Origin: an uncultured Sinobacteraceae bacterium
Lineage (GTDB): Bacteria; Pseudomonadota; Gammaproteobacteria; Steroidobacterales; Steroidobacteraceae
Length of the DNA: 24,371 nt
Reading direction: 5' to 3'
NCBI GenBank assembly: GCA_937902995.1
Contig: CALEKY010000118.1
Location: forward strand, 1 to 24,371
Part shown: positions 8,141-15,212 of the stretch, one piece after another
Position numbering within the stretch: position 1 is the stretch's first letter
How the letters are laid out: every line of letters starts with the position of its first letter
The notes under the pieces: generated by a model
Told to the model about the DNA's origin: nothing
The model's input: the letters and a program-made list of their open reading frames with translations, nothing else
Databases searched by the model: none
Translations under genes and position numbers: made by a program

Positions 8141-8166
8141 TAAGGCCGAGACGAAGTGGATATGCT
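8138..8166 (+). promoter_or_regulatory. Weak sigma-70-like promoter before the DUF4124 gene
   Basis: TTGTAA (8138-8143) and TATGCT (8161-8166) are 17 bp apart, each matching 4 of 6 consensus bases. Transcription would start within a few bases of the ATG at 8175, implying a nearly leaderless message. No Shine-Dalgarno is seen there, which fits but does not prove it. Confidence 0.3.
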
Positions 8167-8174
8167 CTGCCCTC

Positions 8175-8840
8175 ATGCGTACGGCACTGATGCTCCTGGT
8201 GTTGCTTGCCACCCCGGCGTTCGCAACCCAGACCGTATGGAAATGGGTGGACGAAAGGGGCGTCACTCACTATTCGGATCGCCCCGTTCCGGGTGCAGAG
8301 CGCATCGAGATCACGAGCAGCTCGCGCGCCGATCCGGTGCCAGTTGCTCCTTCCTCGCGCCCCGCTCCCTCGCAACGGCGCGACGATGCCTTCGAGTATC
8401 GAAATTTCGAGATCCTGAAGCCTGGCGATCAGGAGGTCCTGATCAATACCGGCGGAGTCGTCGAAGTGGTGCTGGGCTACGAACCCGGATTGAGGCCCGG
8501 CCACTCGGTTTATCTGTATCTCAACGGTCGACTTGTCGAGGACTTTCCGCCGACAGGTCGCGAGTACGTCTTGCAAGAAGTTCCCCGCGGGGAACACTCG
8601 CTGATCGCGGTCATCCAGGACGATGCAACCCGCAGGCGGATTGCCGAGACTCAACCCATCCGTTTCGTCGTACGCCAGCATTCGATCGCTCAACCGCCCG
8701 TCGGTCCGGCATTGCGTCAACCGCCGCCGTCGCGCCGACAATCGGCAAACAAGCTTCCGACCGAGCAGCCGAGCTATCAGGCGTTGAACGGTCAACGTCC
8801 GCAGATCGATCCGCGCACGAACCTCCCCGTCAAGCGCTAA
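8175..8840 (+). CDS. DUF4124-domain envelope protein
   Basis: Predicted exported protein of 221 residues and unknown function. A typical signal peptide (MRTALMLLVLLATPAFA) with likely cleavage after residue 17 is followed by the DUF4124 signature WKWVDERGVTHYSDRPVPGA at about 22-41. The middle (about 75-175) reads as a beta-rich domain with GEHSLIAVIQDD. The end is a Pro/Gln/Arg-rich tail, probably disordered. DUF4124 proteins are common in gammaproteobacteria and recur between glnA and ntrB, as I recall for Pseudomonas. The position suggests co-transcription with ntrBC, with an 86-bp gap to ntrB. Its periplasmic location makes a direct role in nitrogen sensing unlikely. No catalytic residues can be named. 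Confidence 0.8.
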   Translation: MRTALMLLVLLATPAFATQTVWKWVDERGVTHYSDRPVPGAERIEITSSSRADPVPVAPSSRPAPSQRRDDAFEYRNFEILKPGDQEVLINTGGVVEVVLGYEPGLRPGHSVYLYLNGRLVEDFPPTGREYVLQEVPRGEHSLIAVIQDDATRRRIAETQPIRFVVRQHSIAQPPVGPALRQPPPSRRQSANKLPTEQPSYQALNGQRPQIDPRTNLPVKR

Positions 8841-8926
8841 GCGGCCGTTTCGGACGCGGCCGGCACCATCTCTTCCATCTCTCGCTCGAAATTCGGGCGA
8901 GCGTTTCGAGCGCTGCGAGTTGACGC

Positions 8927-10036
8927 ATGGCTGCGCAGCTAGACCGGTTGCAGTTGGATGCGATGACGGACGCCAGCCGAATCCTCGATAGCCTGAGCAC
9001 GAGCGTCCTGATCGTCGATCGCGAGACGCGCGTCCTTCACTTGAATGTCGCGGCAGAGTCCCTCTTCGGCATCAGTCGCAATCAGGCTTGCGGCCGTCGG
9101 CTTGCCGAGCTGCTCGTCGATGCGAGCGACGTCAATGGCCTGATCGAGCTTGCGGTCGAACGTTGGCGGCCATTTTCGCGCCGCGAGCTCACGATCCGGC
9201 CGCTTGCCGCCGAGAGCGAGCTCGTCGTCGATTGCACGGTTGCGCCGTTCGACGATCCGAGCGTGCCGTCCGCCGTGCTGATCGAGATCAACGATACGAC
9301 GCAGCATCAACGCATCACGCGCGAAGCGGCGTTGTTGACGCAGATCGGCGGCAGCCGCGCGATGATTCGTCAGCTCGCCCACGAGATCAAAAACCCGCTC
9401 GGCGGCTTGCGCGGTGCTGCACAGCTCCTGGCGCGTCAGCTGAGCGACGCCGAGATGCGCGAGTACACGTCGGTGATCATCAGCGAAGCCGACCGACTCG
9501 TCGCGCTCGTCGATTCATTGCTCGGTCCGGTCAACTCCCGCAAGGAGCCCGTCAACATTCACGAGCTCTTGGAGCACGTCGGGCGTCTGCTCGCCGCCGA
9601 TTCGCAATCGAGCGTGACGATCGAGCGCGATTACGATCCGAGCCTGCCGCCGCTCAATCTCGATCGAAATCAGATCATCCAAGCGATGCTGAATCTCGGT
9701 CGCAATGCGTTGCAAGCACTTGCGCAACTGCCGGGCACGGAGCGCGGCAAGATCATTCTGCGAACAAGAGCGCTGACGAACGTCAATATCGGTGCGCAGC
9801 GGCATCGAGTCGTCGCGAGCGTTCAGTTCGAAGACAACGGACCGGGCGTGCCCGAGCACTTGCGCGACACATTGTTTTATCCGCTCGTGACCGGCCGCTC
9901 CGACGGCACCGGCCTCGGTTTAGCCGTTGCGCAGGATCTGGTCAGCCGTCACGACGGTCTCATCGAATTCGAGAGCCGGCCCGGCCGAACGATTTTCACC
10001 ATCTTGTTGCCTTTCAATGCCGCAAATGTCAGCTAA
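8927..10036 (+). CDS. ntrB: Nitrogen regulation sensor kinase/phosphatase NtrB
   Basis: Soluble histidine kinase that phosphorylates NtrC under nitrogen limitation and, when bound by PII protein, drives its dephosphorylation. In 369 residues it has an N-terminal PAS domain (about 15-125). The dimerisation/phosphoacceptor helix has LAHEIKNPLGG with His152. The HATPase domain has N box NLGRNALQAL, G1 EDNGPGVP, and G2 GTGLGLAVAQDL. No membrane segment is seen, as expected for this family. The ATG at 8927 has only a weak upstream GAG; a second in-frame ATG twelve codons later is possible. The 3' end overlaps ntrC, so translation is probably coupled. Its target circuit, glnA, lies just upstream. 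Confidence 0.96.
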   Translation: MAAQLDRLQLDAMTDASRILDSLSTSVLIVDRETRVLHLNVAAESLFGISRNQACGRRLAELLVDASDVNGLIELAVERWRPFSRRELTIRPLAAESELVVDCTVAPFDDPSVPSAVLIEINDTTQHQRITREAALLTQIGGSRAMIRQLAHEIKNPLGGLRGAAQLLARQLSDAEMREYTSVIISEADRLVALVDSLLGPVNSRKEPVNIHELLEHVGRLLAADSQSSVTIERDYDPSLPPLNLDRNQIIQAMLNLGRNALQALAQLPGTERGKIILRTRALTNVNIGAQRHRVVASVQFEDNGPGVPEHLRDTLFYPLVTGRSDGTGLGLAVAQDLVSRHDGLIEFESRPGRTIFTILLPFNAANVS

Positions 10037-11429
10037 GCCTCTCAATGTCTGGCTCGTCGACGACGATGCTTCCATCCGCTGGGTGCTGGAGCGCGCGCTG
10101 CGTCAAGGCGGAATGGCGCCGACTGCCTTCGATCATGCAGACAGCGCAATTGCCGCTCTGCGCCGCGAACGGCCCGACGTGTTGATCACCGACATTCGTA
10201 TGCCTGGACGCAGCGGACTCGAGCTCTTGACCGAGATTCGCGATCGGCAACCCGAGCTACCCGTGATCGTGATGACGGCGCACTCGGATCTCGACAGCGC
10301 CGTGGCTGCCTATCAAGGCGGTGCATTCGAGTATCTGCCGAAGCCGTTCGACATCGATCAAGCGGTCGATTTGGTTCGCCGAGCGGCGCAGCAGAAGACG
10401 CGAGGCGACGAAATCACCACCGAGGCGCGACGCATTCCGGAGATGCTCGGACAGGCGCCGGCAATGCAGGAAGTGTTTCGCGCCATCGGACGGCTTTCGC
10501 GGTCCAGCATGACCGTGTTGATTACCGGCGAATCCGGCACGGGCAAGGAACTCGTTGCACGTGCGTTGCACCGGCACAGTCCGCGCGCTAACAAGGCATT
10601 CATCGCGCTCAATACCTCGGCGTTCACGGCGGACCTGCTCGAGTCGGAGCTGTTCGGTCACGAGAAGGGCGCCTTTACCGGCGCAGATCAATTGCGGCGC
10701 GGCCGATTCGAACAGGCCGACGGCGGTACGCTGTTCCTGGACGAAATCGGCGATATGTCGCCGGCGTTGCAGACACGCTTGCTACGCGTGCTTGCGGAAG
10801 GCGAGTTCTATCGTGTCGGCGGACAAGTGCCGGTGCGCGTGGACGTGCGCGTGATCGCAGCGACGCACCAGGATCTCGAAGCGCGCGTGCAGCAGGGCTT
10901 GTTCCGCGAGGATTTGCTGCATCGATTGAACGTCATTCGCATCGAAGTGCCGCCTTTGCGCCAGCGGCGTGAGGACATTCCAGAGCTGCTGATGCATTAC
11001 CTCAGCGCGGCCGCGATCGAGCTCGGCGTCGAAGCGAAAACGTTGACGCCGGAAGCGATGGCGATCCTGACGAACTTCGATTGGCCGGGCAACGTGCGTC
11101 AATTGGTGAATGCGTGCCGGCGTTTGACGGTGACTGCGCCCGGCCGCGAAATCCAAGCCGAGGACATTCCAGCCGATCTCGGCGGCGTGCCTGGACCCGC
11201 GAAGCTTCAGGACGAGTGGACGCGACAGCTCTCTGCTTGGGCAGAAAAGCGGCTGGCTGCGGGCGAAACCCCGCTCCTCGACGATGCTCTGCCCGAATTC
11301 GAGCGCACGCTGATTCGCGCAGCGCTACGCAAAGCGGAAGGCGGACGGCAGGAGGCGGCACGCTTGCTTGGCTGGGGCCGCAACACGCTCACGCGCAAGA
11401 TCAAAGAGCTTGCGATGGACGACGAGTGA
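10026..11429 (+). CDS. ntrC: Nitrogen regulation response regulator NtrC
   Basis: Sigma-54 enhancer-binding activator, phosphorylated by NtrB. The receiver domain has the acidic pocket VDDD at 11-14, phospho-acceptor Asp56 in LITDIRMPG, Thr84 and Lys106. The AAA+ domain has Walker A GESGTGKE (168-175), the sigma-54 loop GAFTGA (215-220) and Walker B GGTLFLDE (233-240). The C-terminal Fis-type helix-turn-helix is EAARLLGWGRNTLTRKIKEL. The start chosen at 10026 gives 467 residues (E. coli 469) and overlaps ntrB by 11 bases. An ATG at 10017 would add three residues. Neither start has a Shine-Dalgarno, which fits coupling to ntrB. Its predicted binding sites lie before glnA. Confidence 0.97.
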   Translation: MSAKPLNVWLVDDDASIRWVLERALRQGGMAPTAFDHADSAIAALRRERPDVLITDIRMPGRSGLELLTEIRDRQPELPVIVMTAHSDLDSAVAAYQGGAFEYLPKPFDIDQAVDLVRRAAQQKTRGDEITTEARRIPEMLGQAPAMQEVFRAIGRLSRSSMTVLITGESGTGKELVARALHRHSPRANKAFIALNTSAFTADLLESELFGHEKGAFTGADQLRRGRFEQADGGTLFLDEIGDMSPALQTRLLRVLAEGEFYRVGGQVPVRVDVRVIAATHQDLEARVQQGLFREDLLHRLNVIRIEVPPLRQRREDIPELLMHYLSAAAIELGVEAKTLTPEAMAILTNFDWPGNVRQLVNACRRLTVTAPGREIQAEDIPADLGGVPGPAKLQDEWTRQLSAWAEKRLAAGETPLLDDALPEFERTLIRAALRKAEGGRQEAARLLGWGRNTLTRKIKELAMDDE

Positions 11430-11460
11430 GGAGCCGCGTCGCTGCCGCGCGACTCGACAA

Positions 11461-12420
11461 TCAGCAAGCCGTGGCAGCAGCGGTCGCGACGTGCGCGGTC
11501 GAGGTACCGACGAGCTCGCGCACGGATTTCAAATCGTGTTTCGCCAAGTACTCGGCGATGCCGGCATTGATCTTCGGACAGATCAAGGGATCGTAGAACA
11601 ATGCCGTGCCCACGCCGACCGCGGTCGCGCCGGCAATCAGAAACTCGAGCGCATCGTTCGCCGAGCAAATGCCGCCTTGCCCGATGATCGGAATGTTGTG
11701 CTTGCGGGCAACTTCGTACACCTGATGCACCTTGAGCAAGGCAATCGGCTTGATCGCAGGTCCCGATAAGCCGCCTTGAATGTTGCCTAGCACGGGCTTG
11801 CGCGTATTCACGTCGATCGCCATCCCGGTCAAGGTATTGATGACCGAAAGCGCATCGGTTCCTGCTTCGATGCAGGCGCGAGCATTCTCGCGAATGTCGG
11901 TTTGATTGGGCGATAGCTTCGTAATCAGCGGCTTCTTCGTTGCCGCGCGACATGCCGCGACGACGCGAGCGGACATCTCGGGATAGTTACCGAACTGCAC
12001 GCCGCCTTCTTTGATGTTCGGACAGGAAATGTTGATCTCGATCGCATCGATCGGCGAATCGTCGAAGCGACGCGTCACTTCGACATAGTCCTCGATCGTC
12101 GATCCGCAGACGTTGGCAATGAACCGAGTTTCGGTGAAATCCAACGTCGGCAAGATCTGCGTGACGACGTGATCGACGCCCGGATTTTGCAAACCGATGG
12201 CGTTCAACATCCCCATCGGCGTTTCGTATACGCGATGCGGCGGATTGCCGAGACGCGGTTCGCGCGTCGTCCCCTTGAGCACGATGGCACCGACGTCGCG
12301 GTTCGAAAAGCCTTCGACGCGCGTGTACTCCTCGCCGAAGCCGACGCAGCCCGACAGCAGCACGATCGGGGAGTCGAGCTTCAGCCCGCAGAAATCCAAG
12401 CTGAGTGACGGATGTGGCAT
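11461..12420 (-). CDS. pyrD: Dihydroorotate dehydrogenase, class 1B catalytic subunit type
   Basis: FMN enzyme oxidising dihydroorotate to orotate in pyrimidine synthesis. The 319-residue product lacks the N-terminal membrane-binding extension of the class 2 PyrD usual in gammaproteobacteria. It has the class 1 catalytic cysteine, INISCPN with Cys133, in place of serine. Other class 1B blocks are NAIGLQNPG, KLSPNQTDI, INTLTGMAID, GGLSGPAIKP, IIGQGGI and VGVGTALF. Class 1B enzymes normally pair with PyrK, an FAD/2Fe-2S subunit that uses NAD; no pyrK is in this window. The start is the ATG at 12420. The frame stays open for 34 more codons, but these come from low-complexity repeat DNA. It diverges from trmL and converges on ntrC, with a 31-bp gap. 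Confidence 0.9.
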   Translation of the reverse strand: MPHPSLSLDFCGLKLDSPIVLLSGCVGFGEEYTRVEGFSNRDVGAIVLKGTTREPRLGNPPHRVYETPMGMLNAIGLQNPGVDHVVTQILPTLDFTETRFIANVCGSTIEDYVEVTRRFDDSPIDAIEINISCPNIKEGGVQFGNYPEMSARVVAACRAATKKPLITKLSPNQTDIRENARACIEAGTDALSVINTLTGMAIDVNTRKPVLGNIQGGLSGPAIKPIALLKVHQVYEVARKHNIPIIGQGGICSANDALEFLIAGATAVGVGTALFYDPLICPKINAGIAEYLAKHDLKSVRELVGTSTAHVATAAATAC

Positions 12421-12457
12421 AGCCGTTAGTCTACTGGAACCGCCTTGCGATGGCGGC

Positions 12458-12494
12458 GGGAATGAGGGAAAAGGGAATAGGGAAAGGGGAAAGG
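12458..12494 (+). repeat. Heptad array A, G-rich with G-quadruplex potential
   Basis: Five units of GGGAAWN, the first 8 bp and the other four 7 bp, in the 138-bp gap between divergent pyrD and trmL. Five G-runs of three or four separated by 3-5 bases fit the G3+N1-7 quadruplex pattern on the plus strand. Confidence 0.75.
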
Positions 12495-12512
12495 ACGCGA
12501 ACGCGCGCTTCC

Positions 12513-12540
12513 TACGAGTCACCAGTCACGAGTCACACAC
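12513..12540 (+). repeat. Heptad array B (CACNAGT units)
   Basis: Three clean 7-bp units, GAGTCAC, CAGTCAC and GAGTCAC, at 12516-12536, with partial units on each side. It lies 18 bases before the trmL start codon. Confidence 0.75.
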
Positions 12541-12558
12541 TAGCCTGTCGTCTCCTCC

Positions 12559-13020
12559 GTGTTCCACGTCATCCTTTTTCATCCCGAAATCCCGCCGAAT
12601 ACCGGAAACATCATCCGCATGTGCGCCAATTCCGGCGCACGGTTGCATTTGATCGAGCCGCTCGGATTCAGCCTCGACGAGAAGTCCGTGCGGCGGTCGG
12701 GGATGGATTACGCAGAATTGGCGGACGTGCGTACTTGGCCGTCGCTCGATGCATGTCTTGCGTCCGTGCAGCCGCCGCGCTGGTTCGCGGTCTCCACGCG
12801 CGGCACGACGCGCTATGACACGCCGCGCTATGCACCCGGTGATGCCTTCGTTTTCGGTCCTGAAACGCGCGGCCTACCGCAAGAAATCCTGGACGCCTGT
12901 CCCACCGAACACCGCTTGCGCATCCCCATGCGCCCCGGCAATCGCAGCCTCAATCTTTCGAACGCTGCTGCGGTGGTCGTGTTCGAGGCGTGGAGACAGC
13001 AAAGCTTCGAAGGGAGTTGA
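12559..13020 (+). CDS. trmL: tRNA (cytidine/uridine-34-2'-O)-methyltransferase TrmL
   Basis: SPOUT-class (trefoil-knot) methyltransferase that 2'-O-methylates the wobble base of tRNA-Leu isoacceptors using S-adenosylmethionine. The 153 residues compare with 157 in E. coli. The signature blocks are HPEIPPNTGNIIRMCAN near the N-terminus, LIEPLGF, FGPETRGLP, and the knot loop IPMRPGNRSLNLSNAAAVVV. The start is GTG (12559-12561) with no recognisable Shine-Dalgarno in the pyrimidine-rich leader. An upstream start in the same frame would read into the repeats and is rejected. It is flanked on both sides by short heptad arrays. In E. coli, trmL follows cysE after gpsA; here cysE is absent and trmL points toward gpsA. 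Confidence 0.95.
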   Translation: MFHVILFHPEIPPNTGNIIRMCANSGARLHLIEPLGFSLDEKSVRRSGMDYAELADVRTWPSLDACLASVQPPRWFAVSTRGTTRYDTPRYAPGDAFVFGPETRGLPQEILDACPTEHRLRIPMRPGNRSLNLSNAAAVVVFEAWRQQSFEGS

Positions 13021-13087
13021 TAGCGAATGACAGCATCGCTTCCGCGATGCGTTTTCGGTGCAGCCTACGGACTTTTCGCTATCAACT
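13015..13087. repeat. Long inverted repeat spanning the trmL stop
   Basis: Perfect 13-bp arms, AGTTGATAGCGAA (13015-13027) and TTCGCTATCAACT (13075-13087), enclose 47 bp that contain a separate terminator hairpin. The left arm includes the trmL stop codon. It may be an outer terminator stem or the remnant of a small repeat element. Confidence 0.75.
13033..13056 (+). terminator. trmL terminator
   Basis: Perfect 7-bp stem GCATCGC (13033-13039) / GCGATGC (13044-13050) with a 4-nt TTCC loop, followed by GTTTTC. It lies 12 bases after the trmL stop. Confidence 0.8.
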
Positions 13088-13093
13088 GTTTCA

Positions 13094-13128
13094 GGTTTGA
13101 GGCTCGGGGCATGGGGCTCGGGCAGGAC
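13094..13128 (+). repeat. Heptad array C (GGCTCGG units)
   Basis: Units GGTTTGA, GGCTCGG, GGCATGG and GGCTCGG at 13094-13121, then a decayed unit. The period is 7 bp and the array is G-rich. It lies in the spacer between the trmL terminator and the end of gpsA. Confidence 0.6.
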
Positions 13129-13163
13129 GGCGCCAAGCGACAGGCAACGGCAGCGCAGCGCGC

Positions 13164-13191
13164 TTCTACCTTCAGTCTTCAGTCTTCAGCC
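13164..13191 (+). repeat. Heptad array D (TTCAGTC units)
   Basis: Units TTCTACC, TTCAGTC, TTCAGTC and TTCAGCC in perfect 7-bp register, ending at the first base of the gpsA stop codon (13191-13193). Confidence 0.75.
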
Positions 13192-14216
13192 TAGTTTTCT
13201 GGCTTGAGCGCTCGTCTCATCAGTTCTTTCACCGCTGCCTGCGGCGCAACGCCTTCGTGCACGACGCGGTAGACCTGTTCGCAGATCGGCATCTCGACGT
13301 TGGCGCGTGCGGCGACTTCGCGAACGGCTTTGGCGGCGAGGACGCCTTCGACGACTTGGCCGATGCGCTCCTGGGCATGAACGACGCTTTCGCCCGCGGC
13401 GATGGCCAGACCGCAGCGACGATTGCGCGATTGATCGTCCGTGCAAGTCAAAACGAGATCGCCGAGACCGGCGAGGCCCATGAACGTCTCTTTGCGTGCG
13501 CCGAGCGCCACGCCGAGACGCGTCATCTCTACCAAACCGCGCGTGATCAGCGCGATGCGCGTGTTCGCACCGAAACCGAGCCCATCGGAAATACCGGCTC
13601 CGATCGCAATCACATTCTTCACTGCACCGCCGATTTCGACGCCAGTGATATCAGTTGAGGTATAGGCACGAAAGTTGTCGCCGGAGATGCTTTCCGCCAG
13701 ATCGCGCGCAAACGATTCGTCGTTCGCAGCGATGGTCATCGCAGTCGGCAAGCCCAAACCGACTTCGCGAGCGAAAGTCGGTCCGGAAATCACAGCGCAG
13801 GGCACCTCGCGACCGAGCACCTGCTCGGCAACTTGATGCGGGAGCAGTCCCGTCGAGAGCTCGAATCCCTTACTGGCCCACGCGACTCTCAGCTGCGGCG
13901 TGCGATGGCGAACGACTTGCTCGAGCAGCGAACGCAATGCATGGCTGGGTACCGCGACGATGACATCGCCGGCAGAACGCAGCGCCGCTGCAAAGTCGGT
14001 TTCGACTTGCAGCGGCGTCGGAAAGGTCGCGTCCGGCAGATAACGCTTGTTGCAGCGATCCTGCGCCACTTCGCGAAGGTGCGCGGCATCGCGACCCCAG
14101 AGCAGCGTCGGCCGTCCGGTGCGCGCGAACTGAATCGCGAGTGCCGTACCCCACGAGCCGGCACCCAGAATGGCGATGGGCGCCGAGGACGAGTGCGCCT
14201 CCGGCACGGACGCCAT
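13191..14216 (-). CDS. gpsA: Glycerol-3-phosphate dehydrogenase [NAD(P)+]
   Basis: Cytoplasmic enzyme reducing dihydroxyacetone phosphate to sn-glycerol-3-phosphate, the backbone precursor of phospholipids. The 341 residues begin, after a short extension, with the Rossmann motif ILGAGSWGTALA (about 16-27). Other blocks are VPSHALR, ASKGFE, VISGPTFAREV, GAVKNVIAIGAGISDGLGFG with the catalytic lysine, and the C-terminal GLAGLGDLVLTC and SRNRR. The ATG at 14216 has GAGGA five bases upstream, overlapping the secB stop. secB and gpsA are seven bases apart and surely co-transcribed, as in E. coli. Its product feeds the acylation pathway that includes PlsC. Confidence 0.97.
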   Translation of the reverse strand: MASVPEAHSSSAPIAILGAGSWGTALAIQFARTGRPTLLWGRDAAHLREVAQDRCNKRYLPDATFPTPLQVETDFAAALRSAGDVIVAVPSHALRSLLEQVVRHRTPQLRVAWASKGFELSTGLLPHQVAEQVLGREVPCAVISGPTFAREVGLGLPTAMTIAANDESFARDLAESISGDNFRAYTSTDITGVEIGGAVKNVIAIGAGISDGLGFGANTRIALITRGLVEMTRLGVALGARKETFMGLAGLGDLVLTCTDDQSRNRRCGLAIAAGESVVHAQERIGQVVEGVLAAKAVREVAARANVEMPICEQVYRVVHEGVAPQAAVKELMRRALKPEN

Positions 14217-14223
14217 GGCGTCC

Positions 14224-14754
14224 TCAGTTCACGGTGGAGTTGTTCGCTGCCGACGAAGAGTCCTGCGGCTGCTGTTGTTGCTGTGCGCGCGCCGCGGCTT
14301 GAGCGAACAACGCATCGAAATTGACCGGCGGCAACAGGAACGGCGGAAAACCGCCCTTCAACAGCAGGTCGGACACCACCTGACGTGCATAGGGCAACAG
14401 ATAGTTCGGGCAAAAGATGCCGAGCAGCTTCTGCATGTCGCCTTGCGGCACGTTGCGAATGCCGAACGCACCTGCCTGCTGCACTTCGCACAACCACACG
14501 GTCGTCTCGGCAGCCTTCGCTTCGACGCGCACCGTCAGGACGACTTCCTTGAGGTCGTTGCCGAGATCGTTGACGTTCGTGGTCAGGTTCATGTTGATCG
14601 TGGGGTTCGGCGCAGTCGCCGGCACACGCGGACCGGCAGGTGCCTCGAAAGAGACATCCTTGATGTACACCGCCTGCGGTACGAACTGCGGCGCATTCGG
14701 ATCGGCGGCCTGCCCGTTCGCTTGACCGTTGGGGAGAGGAGCTTCGTCTGCCAT
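14224..14754 (-). CDS. secB: Protein-export chaperone SecB
   Basis: Cytoplasmic tetrameric chaperone that keeps presecretory proteins unfolded and delivers them to SecA. The 176 residues are about 20 longer than E. coli SecB. The conserved core runs from about 25 to 155 and includes VYIKDVSFEAP, FGIRNV, the hallmark LLGIFCPNYLLPYARQVVSDL, and GGFPPFLLPPVNFDALF. The extra length is an N-terminal Pro/Asn/Gln-rich stretch and a C-terminal glutamine run (QQQQQ) with a Ser/Asn tail. This is low-complexity variation and probably neutral. The preceding 182 bp to grxC hold no gene. That gap probably carries a promoter, but I could not pick convincing -35/-10 boxes. Confidence 0.97.
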   Translation of the reverse strand: MADEAPLPNGQANGQAADPNAPQFVPQAVYIKDVSFEAPAGPRVPATAPNPTINMNLTTNVNDLGNDLKEVVLTVRVEAKAAETTVWLCEVQQAGAFGIRNVPQGDMQKLLGIFCPNYLLPYARQVVSDLLLKGGFPPFLLPPVNFDALFAQAAARAQQQQQPQDSSSAANNSTVN

Positions 14755-14936
14755 GGTTCTCTAACCTCGAATAATTGCGTCACGTGTATCGGCTCGGCAG
14801 CGTCTGCTCACGACCCAGCATTCGCGTGCCTCAAGGCCCAATTTCTTGAAATCCAACCTTCAAAAGGAGGCTCGGCTCGCAGTTCGCCCATCGAGACGAC
14901 GAGCAAGCCGGTCTCGGCAAGCGGCGGAATCGTATG

Positions 14937-15209
14937 TTATGCGCCCTTGCCTACCAACTTGTCCAATTCACCGGAGCGATCCAACGCTGCCAGGTCTTCG
15001 TACCCGCCGATGTGCCGCTCGCCGATGAAGATTTGCGGAACCGTTCGGCGCCCCCCGCTTCGCTGCACCATGACGTCCCGCTCCTTGGGGTCCTCGTCGA
15101 TCTTGATTTCGCGTACCGCAAGACCTTTGCGCTCGAGCAGGTTGCGCGCGCGCTGACAATACCCGCACCACGCGGTCGAGTACATCACTATTTCGATGGG
15201 CTGAGTCAT
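14937..15209 (-). CDS. grxC: Glutaredoxin 3
   Basis: Small cytoplasmic dithiol oxidoreductase that uses glutathione to reduce protein disulfides and glutathione mixed disulfides. At 90 residues it has a full thioredoxin fold. The active site is Cys15-Gly-Tyr-Cys18; the usual form is CPYC, so the proline is replaced by glycine. The cis-proline TVP is at 56-58 and the glutathione-binding GGYEDL follows at 68-73. It starts three bases after the rhodanese gene ends. The rhodanese-grxC-secB-gpsA order is conserved in E. coli and Pseudomonas. The redox potential of a CGYC site may differ from CPYC, but both cysteines needed for dithiol chemistry are present. Confidence 0.95.
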   Translation of the reverse strand: MTQPIEIVMYSTAWCGYCQRARNLLERKGLAVREIKIDEDPKERDVMVQRSGGRRTVPQIFIGERHIGGYEDLAALDRSGELDKLVGKGA

Positions 15210-15212
15210 GGA

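Noticed and set aside
9088..10185. 365-codon frame overlapping ntrB and the start of ntrC
   Set aside because: It is a shadow of ntrB in another frame with Arg/Ser-rich translation and no motifs.
12458..13191. Possible CRISPR array around trmL
   Set aside because: The repeats are 7 bp with no spacers, and unit sequences differ between arrays.
14755..14936. Small gene or riboswitch in the grxC-secB gap
   Set aside because: No frame with a plausible start and ribosome-binding site, and no convincing long-range pairing. Only a short imperfect palindrome (AATTTCTTGAAATC) is visible.
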